Shown here: piece after piece, positions 1 through 12,471 of the stretch | Layout of the letters: every line of letters begins with the position of its first letter | How positions within the stretch are numbered: the stretch's first letter is position 1 | Assembly: GCA_033725935.1 (NCBI GenBank) | Contig: MU867076.1 | Span: 310,001 to 374,000 of the forward strand | Reading direction: 5' to 3' | DNA length: 64,000 bases | DNA from: Cladorrhinum sp. PSN259 | Lineage: Eukaryota > Ascomycota > Sordariomycetes > Sordariales > Podosporaceae | Made by a program: the position numbers and the translations under genes | Notes under the pieces: model-generated | Told to the model about the DNA's origin: nothing | Seen by the model: only the letters and a program-made list of their open reading frames with translations | Databases searched by the model: none

Positions 1-260
1 ATCAAGTTCCTGATTGGCTGATTTCTCAGGCCATGTTTGAGGGACTCGCATCCAACTACATCGAATCCGCCCTGGTAGTCTGACACGCCATTCCGAATCG
101 ATGTGATGCCGCTGCCTTCCTGCCTCCAGGCGTCGAACATGGTGTCCTTGTGGAATACGAGACTGATTGGCTGTTCGGGGTTGTATTTTCGGAGCGAATG
201 TGCGACGAATTTTCCCATATTTCCAAGGCCCAGAATATAAATTGCTGAATTTGAAGCCAT
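1..260 (-). CDS. 2-dehydropantoate 2-reductase (ketopantoate reductase), 5' part
   Basis: This is the N-terminal 86 residues of an ApbA/PanE-type protein whose 3' part lies outside the window. It begins MASNSAIYILGLGNMGKFVA, where GLGNMG is the dinucleotide-binding Rossmann turn. A conserved-looking stretch follows that reads ISLVFHKDTMFDAW and then a glycine/valine-rich second strand. The family reduces ketopantoate to pantoate with NADPH in pantothenate and CoA synthesis, but fungi carry several paralogues with unproven substrates. The start at 260 is the first Met in frame; an upstream ATG at 282 is out of frame. No intron is seen in the visible part. The family call is fairly sure, the exact substrate is not. 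Confidence 0.75.
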   Translation of the reverse strand, partial: MASNSAIYILGLGNMGKFVAHSLRKYNPEQPISLVFHKDTMFDAWRQEGSGITSIRNGVSDYQGGFDVVGCESLKHGLRNQPIRNL

Positions 261-586
261 TCGGACTTGGGTTGTGAAACATGAGCCGGGACGGGATAGC
301 ATCGCTGGCGAGCTGACTCGTAATCGTAACCGCGCTCCTTTGATCATTGTCAGTTCAAGTTGAATGCTCAATTGAGGCCAAGTGAAAAAAATAGAAGAGC
401 AGTCGCAGGTTACAGATAAAGACTACGATCGCTTGTGTTTTTATTTGCAAGGTTCAAGTAAGAAATTGGGGAACAAATTTGAGGAACAAATTGGGAAACA
501 ATATGAGGAATATTTGAGGAGCAATTGAGGAGTTTTTGCGTGGCGCAAGTGAAGATCGCCTATACTGAGTGCGTAATATTACCGTA
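261..586. other. intergenic, no gene seen
   Basis: This stretch lies between the start of the reductase gene and the end of the MFS gene. It holds the presumed promoter of the former and the 3' UTR of the latter. Around 455-535 the sequence repeats short variants of 'gaggaacaaatt'. No open frame with coding character was found. Confidence 0.5.
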
Positions 587-2277
587 TTAGCCCAATGTAA
601 TAACACGCTCCTCCCCTCCCCCCCTAACAGATATGGCAGAAACAGCCATCGTCCCCACGACCGAAACGCCAGCAGCAACAAGGAACGGCATCCCCGACCA
701 AGCCTCACCAAGCTTCAATCCCCAAGTAAAAGCAGCAGCCAAAAGGGGCGAGCCGATGAGAAATCCAGCCTGCATAAACACGGTAAGAGCTGTGAAAGCT
801 GTTGCCCTTTGAGTCTCGTCAACGGTGCTCGCCAAGAGACTACGAGTTGTAGCGGTATATGCAAAGCCAACTGCAAACAGGATTTGGCCCGCAAAGAGAA
901 GTATCCACGAGTTCCCTAGAAATAATGTTGCGGCGCCGACAGACAGAAACACCCCAGATGCTTGAGCAATCCGCTTGTCTTTGAGGCCTTCGTGGAGGTT
1001 CAGACGGACCAGAAAGAAACTTGAGGCAAGAGGGAGGAGAACTGCAAGGACTAGCAATCCGACCCCAGCTCTGACGGAAAGGAGAATCGCCGCCTAGAGG
1101 ACTTTTGTCAGCAAAGATTATTGTTCGCCGTGTTGCGGCTTTCGAACCACGTACCTCGCCAATAGTCCACCCCAATCGTTTCGAGACATACTGCAACAAC
1201 AAAGAGCTATCAGACATGATAGCCAAGCTGAAGCAAAATGTCGACACCAAAACAAGCGCCGCACTCCTGTTCTTGACAAAACCCCGGGCCAGCTCCTTCC
1301 CTTTCATCCCCAACTCCCTCAATTGAAACCACTCCGAGTCCCTTCTTTCTTCATCTTGATCTTCATCCTCGGACGTTATTGGCTTCGTTTCCGGGACGTA
1401 AATCCACGCAACGACCAACCCTAAAATCCCCAGCCCGCTAGTCAAGAACATTGGCACCCAAGGACTGAGCCAGTCCATCAACGCCGCCCCGACGGGAACA
1501 AAAATCAGCTGGCTCAAGAGGGTACTCGACGCCAAAATCGAAAAAGCAGCCGTCCTCTGCTCGGCCGGGCACACATCAGCCAGCTGCGCAAACACCATGC
1601 TCGATAACGTGGTCCCTCCCGCACCAATAACCTGCAACCACCCTCCCAACCAAACAGACCACAATGGGAAGAAATTCGGAAACCAATCTAACCCCAAACC
1701 AAACCATCATTAGCCCAATCATCACCATGATGCCCAAGAGGTTAAGAGATTGAAAAAAAAACTTACAAACAAACCTCACCCACCCATCGGCCAAAACCAA
1801 CCCCAAAACAGCCATCAGCATCACCCCCTTTCGACCCCACCTGTCAGCCAGAATCCCAAAGGGGACGGCGAATAAAATCCCTGGCAGCGTCTCGCACACG
1901 TCCTTCCACCCGTTGATAAACGCCACCTGGCTCTGTATTGGCCCAATCTTGCAGTCTTTATCGGTACCTCCTGCTCCCCACGAAATCACGCTCACGTTTC
2001 CCTGATACTGCCAATTCAACTGGCCGTGCAGGCGCTCATAATACCGTTGACAGACAATTGATTCCAAGATGGCAGTTTGCGGCGCTAGACTTAGCGAGTT
2101 TCCAATATCGAGCAAGAATACCACGCCGGCCGATGTGAGCATCGTGAAGAGGATGGATTTGACGCTCATGGGTTTTGGTCCGAGTGGTTCTTCCAGTGCG
2201 GCGGGGTGATCATCTGATGGCCCCCCCAGGAGAGCCGCCGTCTCTATATCAGAGTCGTGATCCCGTATTTCTGTCAT
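587..2277 (-). CDS. major facilitator superfamily (MFS) transporter
   Basis: Three exons read on the minus strand: 2277-1768 extended to 1767, then 1687-1155, then 1093-587, giving 516 residues. The introns are 1766-1688 (donor GTAAGT) and 1154-1094 (donor GTACGT), and both restore the frame exactly. The protein has a soluble N-terminus and a series of hydrophobic segments. The MFS motif GILADRWGRKG lies in the loop after the second membrane segment. A long loop between the first two segments contains QRYYERLHGQLNW. A charged central loop (EDEDQDEERRDSEW) separates the two six-helix halves. The role is secondary transport of a small solute across the plasma or vacuolar membrane; the substrate is unknown. 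I chose the Met at 2277 (MTEIRDHDSD) over an in-frame Met at 2382 because the extension looks like non-coding leader. Confidence 0.85.
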
Positions 2278-2799
2278 GGCCGTAACTGATGCTTTGCAGT
2301 GGTCTGTCTTGAAGAGGTATGTAAATGGTAAAGTTGAGGAAAAAAAGTTGGCGGATATAAAAGGTTCAGAGTGCCTTGGCACAGCTGCAAAGTGGTCAGT
2401 ATCCCTGATTGGTAGACGATCAGCGCGGCATGATTACGAGTTCAACTTTCGTCACCTCCGCTAAGTTATATGCACTGCAACATAATTAAAGTCGTCAGCA
2501 TCTCCAACGCGTCCCTCCGTGCCGCACTAGCCAGGTATTTCTCACTTTCGAACTTTAAATCTTCTTCCGGCTTGTGTCTAGGAGACCGTGAATGCAGCGT
2601 GTCAAAGGCTCGCAAAAAGCGAGAAACAAATTCGATGAATTACCAGCAAGAAATGGCATTGCTATTGTCAATGGAAGAGAAAAATATGTCCAAGAAGTTT
2701 GCCAGTCAAAAACACATCGCTTGATGATCAAAGAGCGCTCGCAATGAGTAACTCGCTACGCAGCCCGAAAAGTGCCTCCGTCACTGACAGACCTGTTCC
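2278..2799. other. intergenic, MFS promoter and methyltransferase 3' region
   Basis: This 522-nt stretch lies upstream of the MFS gene and downstream of the methyltransferase gene. It contains short AT-rich tracts (for example gatataaaagg near 2355) but no convincing open frame. Confidence 0.4.
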
Positions 2800-4122
2800 T
2801 TAGGCAGCAGTCTCACCCAAAGGCTTCTGACCCCAAGCAGCGCCCCTAATGGACACACCGTTAGCACCCAATATTTCACACCGTCAAATGAAGAGAACTT
2901 ACCAAATGCAATAGCTATGCCACGCCTTGTTCCTCAAGCCAGCCCGGACCTTGGCCAAGAACACCTGCATCTCATTATAATCCCACCCCAACACCGTGGT
3001 CAAGGCAAACAACCCGAACCCTTCAACTCCCATCTCCAACATTAGCTGATTGAACTGTCCGACATCCTTCCACTTCTTCTCGGCCGGCCAACTTCCTACA
3101 GGGGTCTTGATGATCTTGTTCTCAACATTCTTGAACCCAGCATTCTTGATCCAGCCGACAAACTTGTCGTCATCTACAATTCCAAATGACTGGCCCAGCT
3201 TATCTCCAACCTGGCCAAAAACCTCCTTCCACGTCTTGAACACCGAGTCCTCGGGCATACTGCCGTCATCGCAGTAAACGCCGGCGCTGCAGTCCATGTG
3301 CTCGATCCAGCCTCCAGGCTTCAGCACACGATATGCCTCGCGATAGACAAAATCCCAGTCCTTGAAGCATCCAACCATGTACCGAATGTGTACGTAGTCA
3401 AACGTGTTATCGGGGAAGCTGAAGGACTTGGAGGCGTCATCAAGCTCGAACTTGCAGTTGGGCGGGACCCAGGAAGGCTGGATGGGGGAGAGATCGATAC
3501 CAGTGACTTCGCAGTCGGGGAATTCGTCGGCAAAGTCAATGACCCAAATTCCTGTGCCGGTGCCAATGTCGAGGACCTTCTTGGGCTTGTTGAGGGGGGC
3601 GAGGAAAAGCTTGTTGTCCAGGGCAAGGGTGAGGAGGTGGTGGCTGTGGATGTTAGAATTGAAATGCCGGGCAAGGGCGGCAGACGGTGGCTTACTTGAT
3701 GTCTAGCTGCTCATTTTGCGCCGCGTCGTTGGGTGCCCAGTACTCGTCCTGCGTCTCAAAGTTGTGGTAGGTTCTGCCATGGATCTTGCGGTAATCCAAG
3801 ATTGTTGAGCTGATGGAGGCAGTAGAAAGAGCGCTACAAGTAGACAGTAAGTCAGCATATGTAGATGATGATTTTTCAGGGAACAAAACAGTCCTACTTG
3901 TCATCACCAAGAGCCGAGTCATTGTCATCATCATCCTCTGCGGCCTGGAAACGGGTATCCGGGTCCTAGAAGAGAAGCGAGGTTCGTCAGTTCGGATCAG
4001 CAGAGGTTTTTGGCGGAATCTGTATGTCATACAACGGCGATCACTGTGGTATTGCCAGGAGCCGGTGGAGACGATGCCGCCGGTGGAGATGCGGGAGCCG
4101 ATGCTGAGGTAGCTTCGGCCAT
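2800..4122 (-). CDS. LaeA-like SAM-dependent methyltransferase (Methyltransf_23 type)
   Basis: Five exons on the minus strand: 4122-4033, 3965-3898, 3833-3696, 3643-2903, 2845-2800, totalling 1,083 nt and 360 residues. All four introns (52-67 nt) have GT donors and AG acceptors and keep frame. The N-terminus is low-complexity Ala/Pro/Ser followed by an acidic stretch. It then reads RTYHNFETQDEYWAPNDA, which closely matches the entry segment of LaeA-family proteins (Y-x-x-PNDxxExxRLDxxH). SAM motif I is VLDIGTGTG at residues 122-130, followed by GIDLSPIQP and the post-motif PPNCKFELDDA. The family acts in the nucleus or cytosol; LaeA regulates secondary metabolism, but most paralogues are uncharacterised. 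This is a paralogue rather than certain LaeA. No polyketide or peptide synthase lies nearby. Confidence 0.85.
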
Positions 4123-4887
4123 TTTTTTCTTTTCTTTTTTGAGGTTCTGAGACACTCAATAATAGCCGGTGTTTAGTTCCAAAGTTCCGAGTCCGGGACA
4201 CCCAAAGCTTCGTGTCCACGGAGGGCAGAGATGGTCCCAGGTCCCTCGATAAATGTGTCTGCTGAAATCTCGACCCCTGCTGCAAATTCCCCGCACGCCT
4301 CACCGCATTCCGACTAGGGATGTAACGGTTCGTCTTGGTGGTCAGGGTTCCGTTGTTCTCGCCATCCACGAGACGAAGGGACACCTCGGATGGGTGGTAT
4401 TGCAGCGCGCTAAATAGATTAGCCTTCCATTCCCCCCCAAAAAAAGCTTGCAACTGTTAGCGATGAGTCCCCCACGGTCTGTGTGAGGGGTTCTTGATAA
4501 GACCACTTCGTCGCAACTCCAGCTCAACGCTCAAGACAATGAAGTGAATCTATCACGAAAGATCATAATATTCCCAATAAAGCTAGATCAAAGACCTTAA
4601 GAGGGAATTGGAATTCCGGTCAAGACTCGAATTCGAAGGAAGCAGGCTCTGAAGTGGCGCCCAATAACGGTCAATTTTGAAATCCCAACGTGGCTCAGCA
4701 GCACCAATGATGGCTGCATGCGCACACTCAAGGCAGAATTATGCCCGAGAGGGAGATGGGCTGAAGATGCAGAACAGATGTTGGGCGGGGTAAAGTAAAA
4801 GTGACGATTCCATCAGAAGCTCAAACAGTTGCTTCGACAACTGCCGGGAAAGCGATAACCAGAAACCGAATTGCCCAGAACACCATC
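4123..4887. other. divergent intergenic region
   Basis: This stretch separates the starts of the methyltransferase (minus) and the coiled-coil gene (plus) and probably holds both promoters. Frames open in it on the minus strand (to about 4527) have no family features and I take them as chance. Confidence 0.4.
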
Positions 4888-6874
4888 ATGTTCTTCAACA
4901 ATAAAGGACGCAAACATGAGACCAAAATCCTTCCTCCCACCCCGCCATCGGCTCAGGGTGTCGATCTCGGTCATTCCCCTGGTGGTGTACCACTATTATC
5001 GTTGGGGCCCCATTCACTCGAACGGCCTGTTTCGGTTCGACCCAGTGAGAGCGATGAGATGCAAGAGTTGAGACAAGAAAACATCCGGCTGAAGCACATG
5101 AGGCGGGAAGAATCGATGTCGCGATTGCGATTTGTGGATCAACTTGTAGCCCAGACCGCCGAGATGGACAAATTGAAATCAGAACAGGAGAAGCTGAAAG
5201 CCGATCACGCCCAGGAACTTGGTAAGCATCGAGACATTCAAGAAGGAATAAAACGGAATGAATCGAGCAGGCTCAGTGCGTTGACGGAGAAGCACAAGAG
5301 TGAGCTGGCAGCCAAAGAGCAGGTGCTAAAAGCTAAGACGGTCGAGTTTGAAAAATTGGCGACCAGTAACTACAACAGCGCTCGGTGGTGGCAGCAGGAA
5401 TTTGAAACGATGAAGGCAAAGACCCTGCGCCTAGAAGATCTTGTAAAGGAGAGGGAGACGACGCTCAAGGAAGCCGATGAGCTCAAAGAGAAGATGGCCA
5501 TCGAAATCCAGACCTTGCAACAGAAGGCTAGTGAGAAACAAGAGGTGGCGGAAAGAGACTTTGAAAGGGAACACGACGCTCGTGCAGACCAACATGAACG
5601 AGAGAAAAGCATTCTAGAGCGGCATCTGAGAACAGCCGAGCAAAAGATTGAGGAGTTAATTGTCAGCCATCGGGTGGACCTTGAACGGCGGGATCAGGAG
5701 CAAGATACCGAAAGGGGACAGCTTCTGGAGCGGATAAAAAATCTCAGAACTGAGCTGGACGAGGTTAATGCTGCACACACAGCCCAGCTGAAAACGCAAC
5801 ATCGGGAATACCAGGTGTCCTTTGCAGAGCAGAAGCAGTTTTATGAGACAGCCATCAGGGACCGGGAGGCGCGGCATGCTGGAGAGATGGCAGCGGTACA
5901 GGCACAGCTGAAGGAGAGAATCTTGGAGCTCGAGCAAGAGCTGATGAATAAGCCCGACGATTTTAGCCTGGGATTAGACGGGAGTTTGAAGACCAAATAC
6001 GCCTCGTTGAAGTTGACCATTGAGACTGTCACCAGTCCGTGGAATCTAGGACTTTTGGCTGGGCCGGACAAGCTCGAGAAGGTAGACCAGACCGGATTCT
6101 TGGAGCGTGCGGGCGGAGACCAATGGCCTTTTCTTCTTCGAGCTATGGTTTGGGCGAGAATCATGAACGGATTCTTCGCGGCACCTTACGGGTTTGGGTC
6201 GTTGGGATCCGGGGAGGGAGGGAATTCGTTACTAGGTCTGTATCGCACTTGGAAGAAGCTGCTGGATAGCAATGGGGAAGTAACTGGTAAGTTCGTCTGA
6301 AAATCTGAGATATTCTGTCGGTGGTTGACGAGACGACACAGAACAGGAAAACTTTGAATTGTTTTACCAGGACAAGTACGCCAATGCATGGCGTTCGGCC
6401 ACCTTCCAGTCAATGTTGTCGGCCATGGAAGCAGCAAAGGTGCAAGACGAAACACTTGCCGAAGATAGCAAGCCTCCGAGGCATGGGATTTCCAAATGCT
6501 TTGAGGACAACAGAAGCATAGTTGAAGCCGAAATTATCGAGGTGATTTCGTATTTTTGTGCGGATGATATCGGCGAAGAGATAAAAAGCCAAGTGGTGAC
6601 GGCGGTGCAACAGGCGAGCGAGTTATCGATGGCGTTTGGGGCGCATCGAGCCAAGGTGTGTTTCGGGATTCCAAAGTTTGGGGATGTGGTTGAAATTGGT
6701 GCCGAATTCATCGACTGCCAGGATGGAGACCTGAAGAGAGGAGAGTTAGAGACGGTCGAGTTAGCAGTCTCCCCTGCCCTGTTCATTATCGGGGACGGAA
6801 AGAGCGATTTGACCAGTGTGTTGTGCGTTCAGCATGGCGAGATATACCCAGTGTGTCATGTGGAGGGAGCATGA
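4888..6874 (+). CDS. hypothetical long coiled-coil protein
   Basis: Two exons, 4888-6286 and 6342-6874, joined across a 55-nt intron (GTAAGT...CACAG), give 643 residues. The N-terminus (MFFNNKGRK) is basic and proline-rich. From about residue 55 to 370 the sequence is almost entirely Glu/Lys/Gln/Leu heptads, a long coiled coil. The last 250 residues are mixed and look globular, with a segment reading VTAVQQASELSMAFGAHRAKV. I do not recognise the family. A role as a structural or scaffolding protein is only inferred from the coiled coil. The frame is open further upstream to 4801 without an ATG, so the first ATG at 4888 was taken as the start. Confidence 0.75.
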
Positions 6875-7032
6875 TTATTTAAAAATTTTCCCTTGCGAAT
6901 GTCTTGAATTGAAAATAAAGTTGTTCAATATTTCTTGAAGTTGACAATGCTCATGGTGCAATGAACCTGGCACAGTGGTTAGTGTTTACCCCGCAATTGC
7001 AAAGAGCTGCCCCACTTCCCCACTAAAGCAAT

Positions 7033-8305
7033 TCATTCCAGGGCCATCTCAAGAATCTTCAAAAGTTCGCCTTTCTCAGTGATCGCAACAGGATTTGTTG
7101 GGATGCATCGATCCATCATGGAATTCTTTGCGAGCCCTTCCAACTTGTCTCTGCCAACTCCAACATCTTTGAGACTGCCAGGCATCCCCAGCTCGGCAAC
7201 AAACGCAGCCACCATATCCCCGGCAGTCGCCTCTTTTCGCGACAGGCCCCTCGCTTCCAGCGCCTTTGCACCTATCGCGTCTTCCCAGAACGCGTCGCGT
7301 ACCTTCGCCTGTCTTTCCTCAACCCACTTTTCTCCGATACCTTGATTCTTAAAATTCCACCGCAACACACTAGGCAGCATCACACAACTCGTCTCACCAT
7401 GCCCAACCCCTAGAGGTCCTAATTGGTGTCCAATTCCATGGCTGGCACCCATCGGCACTCCTGTTGTCAGCCCGCGCATCGCTTCGATCACTCCCAACAT
7501 CTCCTTTTTCCTTGCCTCAAGGTCATCCGGCTTACGCTTTGGTGATCAACAAGTTGGGCAAGAGCAACTTCAGCCCGTCGAAAAGATGGTCCTCGATTTT
7601 GTCCAGCTCGACGGTTTTCTCTTCGGCAATCTTGCCTCGATCCCGGAACGCGACTGAACATAAACCCTCGACGCAATGGTCAACTGCGCGCATTCCTGAA
7701 CTGAGCCATACCCTTTCGGGTGTCGATACCGTCAATGCTGGGTCGAGAACTACAAGCTGCGCACCCATGCTCGGGTGTCTAAATAACGTCTTGCACGAAT
7801 TGCGCAAGTCGGTCGCGCCGCCTGGCGGATTATACTCGCCACCTGATAAAGAGGTGGGAATGTTGATGGTGGGGATTGCACACGGTTTCTGTATTGATGG
7901 GTCCGCGCTCCGAATATGGATTTTATCCAAGGCATCCAGCGTGAAAGCGCCGTTGGCCACTGCAAGCGACGCGACTTTGGCTCCGTCGGTCAAGGACCCA
8001 GCGCCGAGCGTCACAATCAGGTCGGCGTCGAGATCTCGAAGATCAGAAGCCACTTCAAGGACGTCAGGCCAGGGCACATGCTGCCGGATACCATATCGAA
8101 CACCCGCGAGACTACCTCTGAGAGCATTGTTCAGGGTAGTAAAAGCTGGTGATTTGCTGATCGAGGAGGAGACAATGAGGTAGACTCGTTTTGCGTGGAA
8201 GGTAGAGGATGCGTGGTGGGCGCAAGCCTCAGCAAATGGGAGGCCGACGGACACCCAGGGTTTGGGGTCCAATGCGAGAAAATACTCTTCTCCCTCCAGA
8301 GGCAT
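7033..8305 (-). CDS. iron-containing alcohol dehydrogenase / maleylacetate reductase, frameshifted
   Basis: The first 257 codons (8305-7535) carry GAGSLTDGAK, the NAD-binding glycine-rich turn of the Fe-ADH superfamily, and MRAVDHCVEGLCS with a metal-ligand Asp/His pair. That frame stops at TAA (7534-7532). The rest continues in another frame (about 7533-7033) with MGASHGIGHQLGPLGVGHG, the second metal-binding His cluster. The two parts meet with no room for an intron: a single extra base near 7532-7535 accounts for the break. Together they would match the usual family length of about 400 residues. The family reduces maleylacetate or related alcohol/aldehyde substrates in aromatic breakdown. 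Whether the break is a real null mutation or a base-calling error cannot be told here. Confidence 0.8.
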
Positions 8306-8642
8306 GGCGGGAAATCCGTCTGGGAATTTATGTGGTAAGTTTAGGTAAGTGCCTTTTGTATTTTTCTCTATTCATTAGGTATACAACATTGAACCTCTGC
8401 GGCCCGTTGCTCCCCTCGATGGCGAAGCCGCTCCACTTCCCCGCATAAATGACTACCCCTCCAGTTCATCCGCCAGCATCAAACTTGCTTGCACATCAGA
8501 AACACTTTTCTGGACTCGCTTCTATTTTGACCCCGGCCCGAGCAATAACGAGAAAGAGCGGAATTATTGTTGTCGGTTTACTTCTGCTTCCATTCTTGCG
8601 TTGACAAGCGTCGATCTCGGAGGTGTGATGGACTTGTTTCTT

Positions 8643-8978
8643 TCAGGGGCTCCCAACCAAGTCGATGCTCTTCCCCCTTTGAGAACTGATATCTTTCCCC
8701 GCCTCGGCCTGTCGCTCTCTCGTCTCCTGCTTCGATTCCCTGCCAAGCCCTTTCGACACTTCCACGCTGTCGAGATTTTTCATCTCCCGAACCCGATTGA
8801 TGACTTGTGCTTCGGATGTGATGCCGCTCTTAGGACTATCCCACTCATGGTGATGGTGGCTATGACTTTGCTTGCGGGAGCCTGGACTTTTCCTGTTACT
8901 AGGTGATTGCTGCTGTCCCACGTCGGCTTTCTCATAATCTGCAACCTGGCCGGCTGCGACTTCCCGTCGGGCCATCAT
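8643..8978 (-). CDS. small hypothetical hydrophilic protein
   Basis: An open frame of 111 codons with an ATG in good context (ACACCATGATGG). The product is very polar, with an internal His run (SHSHHHHEW) and many Ser/Lys/Glu residues, and has no recognisable domain. It could extend through an intron into the following frame that ends at 8564. There is nothing to confirm expression. It could be chance coding in an intergenic region. Confidence 0.3.
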   Translation of the reverse strand: MMARREVAAGQVADYEKADVGQQQSPSNRKSPGSRKQSHSHHHHEWDSPKSGITSEAQVINRVREMKNLDSVEVSKGLGRESKQETRERQAEAGKDISSQRGKSIDLVGSP

Positions 8979-10106
8979 GGTGTCTGTTGTTCTTGGTATT
9001 TACTGTTGAAAGATGATGGACAACATTACTGGCATGTTATCAAATGTGAGGAGATGTTTTATAAAGAGTGTAGATAAGGTAGTGAATGATGACATCATTA
9101 TCCAAGCGGCCAAGAGTAGAAGTGGAACTGTCACGACATCTACCTTCCTATTTTCCATGCTCTGGACAATCATGATATCGGCAGTTGTCTGGCTGCCAGG
9201 CCACCTGTATTTGAAGCTAGTCTGGACTCGAAACTTGGCAGGACGCAGTTGAAGGCTAGCACCACAACATAAAGGACCTGAATGCCAACATTACGGCTTC
9301 ATTTTTTTTTTCGATGTGTTATTGATCTTACAATTGATAAAAGGTTATTCAAGCTGTTGTTCACTTCATGAGGAGTGTAATTCCTGCTGTAGATTCGCCT
9401 AAGAAATCTCCTTCATCACGGTTCGGGAGTCCCGTTCGATGATGCGTGCCGCGACTCTAGAGACTATCTATGGAAGACGTCGCACCTGTTGAAGGCGATC
9501 AACCACTTCATTTCAGAAATTGATTCTCAAAACACCGCAATTCTTCCAAAGTCTCAGAAGTGTTTGATTGAAATTACCGGACCCAACCGTGACAATTATC
9601 TACAAGAGTTTGACTCAGAACTGAGAATCAAGGCTACGCCATAAGCTACGGTAAGGAAGCAATTCTTGATAGCACAATATTTCAAGGATGACTTGCAGTA
9701 GATTCAGGATGTTCCCTGTAAAGACATGCAAACTACCAAAAGATACAGTAGCGGCTTCTAGCCGAGAAATCTTGCATGGCCAATGAAAAGATCGAAAAAG
9801 AAATATACATGGTCGGGAAAGAGACTGTCTCAAATTGGACATATGTTGTGCGATTGGTTTCCTGTTCAGGATGCCAAGACTTTTCACAACAGCCAACGCC
9901 ATCGTCCCGAGATGACATGAGATGCGTGTTCCGATGCGTGCATTTGTAAGCACCTACCTTCAAGGGTGGGGGTCAGTGGAGGGAAAGGATTGCTGTAAGT
10001 AAGCAACGCCATCCTCGCCAGCTGTTCGTTCTGAGATTTCTCGTCATCTTTCAACCCACACTGCAAACTTGAAGGACCTGTGTCAGTGTTGACGACAAAG
10101 GCGAAC
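8979..10106. other. intergenic, no gene seen
   Basis: More than 1.1 kb between the small hypothetical frame and the zinc-cluster regulator. Short frames exist on both strands but none shows domain features or plausible splice partners. The last few hundred bases probably hold the promoter and leader of the regulator gene. Confidence 0.4.
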
Positions 10107-12471
10107 ATGGAGAATCCGACGATATCCCAGCTCAGCCGGCGGAAGGGTGAGTAATTCGGCCCCCTGAACATGCCGAGCAGCACACAATAAGCTGACACAA
10201 GAAAAATAGCCTGCGATCTGTGCTTCACCAAAAAGATCAAATGCGACATGATCAAGCCCCACTGTTCCAATTGTAAGCAGTATGGAGCTGAGTGCAAGAC
10301 GACTCCTGTTCGACGACGTGCTGGGCAACCCAAGCACAAGCCAGGGGTGGCAGAAGTCTCTCCTGAGTCGGAGAACACGCGACATTCTCCAGAGAGGTAA
10401 GTCGATTAGTTTAGTGGTCACAAACCCCACACTCACACTCGGGCTGACATCTTCAATTACCAGCCAAGAAAAGGTCTCGGGCTTGGAATCCCGCCTCGCC
10501 CGCATTGAGGAACAACTACAGCAGGTCCTGAACGTAGCCTCCGCTGCCATCATCACAGCTAGAGCGAACAGCAGCAAGACCAACACCAACGTACCAATCG
10601 ACCCTGCACTCACAGCAATCACCTCCACACCAACTGTGGAAAATATCACCTCCTGGCTGCAGTCATCAACGGCCAGCTCGTGCTCTTCCTCATTATCTTT
10701 TGACGACTCACCACCCGCAACTGAATCAAGCAACAGCACTACTGTCATCCGCACCTCTTCCTCCTCCTCCTCCTCCAACCAACAATCCAAACAACTGCCA
10801 CCAATCGAAACCATTCTCCCCACCATGGACCACTACTTCACCCAGATCAACCGCGTAATCCCCCTCTTTTCCCAACCCCAAGTCACCCGCCTGCTGAACG
10901 AGTGGTACACTTACCCCTCCAGGCGCACAAACGCAGCATGGGCGGCGGTCAACATCATCCTCGCTTTGGGCTCCCGCTTACCGACCACTCCCATCCTCGA
11001 CATGGACTTCCAGAACGAAACAGCCCCCTTCGGGCAGTACCTCACCAATGCGCAGTCGGTCCTCTCCGAGCTCGTAGTAAGAGACCAAGACCTCTTGGGC
11101 TTACAAACGCTCCTCGGTCTCGTTTTACTGTATCAGACTTTGCCGGACCCCCGACCGGGGACGGTCCTCATCGGCGCGGCGGTGCGTCTGGTCCACCGTC
11201 TGAGGATGCAAAGTCGGGACGATATAAGGATCCTGTACCCGGCCGAGGAAGGGCTGCATCGGACGCGATTGTTCTGGATTACTTATTTTCTCGACAAAGA
11301 GATATCCATGCGGCATCACACGCCTTCCATGCAGCTCGACGCTGATATAGATCAGGATTTGCCTTCACCTGATCCGGCGGACGGGATGGGCGATATTTTC
11401 ACTTTGAACGGCAAGGTGAGAGTTAATTATTTGAGGCTGAGAGTAAGGTTGGCGCATATTCACGGGAGGATATACGATTTGTTGTACTCCACTAGGAGCA
11501 GCAAGATAAGTAAAGTGGAGAGACAAGCCAGGGTGGTGCGGTTGAGTTATCTGCTGGAAAATTGGAGGTCCAGCGTACCAGTTGAGATGCAACCGGGCAT
11601 GATGGGTGATCATCTCGGTAGGATGGGTTTGGTGTTCATGGCGAGTATGCATTGCTCGTACGTGGCTTGCATGATCATGGTGCATGGAGTTTGGAGTTAC
11701 CAGGCGGAATGGGTGAAGAAGGTGTCTAGCTATAGCCAGATCGCTTTGAAGGATAATGATACGGAGGGGGCGAGGTGTTGTACGCTGCAGAATCCGCCGC
11801 TGCCGAGCGCGTGGAAGCGGTGTGTCCAGATTGCGAGGGAGTGTTTGCGGATGATAAGTAAGATTCCGCAGAGCGATGGGAATATTTGGTGAGTTTTGTC
11901 TGGGATTTTTGGGTCAAAAACTTGAGACTGACTAAAAGACAGGTTTAATGCATCAGCCCTGTTTTCGTCGGCTGTTGTGGTGTTGTCACATATTCGAGAA
12001 TTTCCTGGACAGGATGGCCTTGAAGAGGACAAAAAGCTAACCGAATACACGCTGAACTTCTTGGGCAAGGTTCGGGACATGTCGGTGTTGGTGCCTCTTC
12101 AAAAGATGCAGGGCATTGTTGATGAGTTGGATCGGAATGCAGCTATCGCTATCCAAACCGCTCGGGAAAAGCGACAAGCCCTTAGAGACCGACTGCTGGG
12201 AGGATCAAGTGTTGAGAATTCCGTTCTTTTCCAGGGAGCTGCTGAAAAATGGGTGCGATCGCAGGAACTTTTGGCTCAAAATGGGGAGTCATCTGCAGAT
12301 GCAGTTGCTCCAGGCATGGTTTGGGAGACAAACGGTGCTCATGTTTTGGAGTTGGGCAGTGATTCGATACCACAACCCGAGGAAGTCGACGTGTGGGGAC
12401 AGGAGATCGTTTTTGATGATTTCCTTCCAACTGGACAGATGTTTGAGTTTGGGGAACCATTACTGAGTTAG
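10107..12471 (+). CDS. Zn2Cys6 fungal transcription factor (Fungal_trans domain)
   Basis: Four exons: 10107-10146, 10210-10396, 10464-11888, 11943-12471; 726 residues. The introns are 54-67 nt. The zinc cluster is at residues 15-42: CDLC, KKIKC and CSNC with spacing CX2CX6CX6CX2CX6C, typical of Gal4-type DNA binding, followed by a basic linker (RRRAGQPKHKPG). A short coiled segment (LESRLARIEEQLQQVL) probably mediates dimerisation, then a Ser-rich linker. The middle homology region includes LVHRLRMQ and LHRTRLFWITYFLDKEISMRHHTPSMQ, the hallmark of PF04082. It acts in the nucleus as a transcription factor; targets are unknown. The flavoprotein gene follows in the same direction but nothing links them beyond position. 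Confidence 0.9.
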
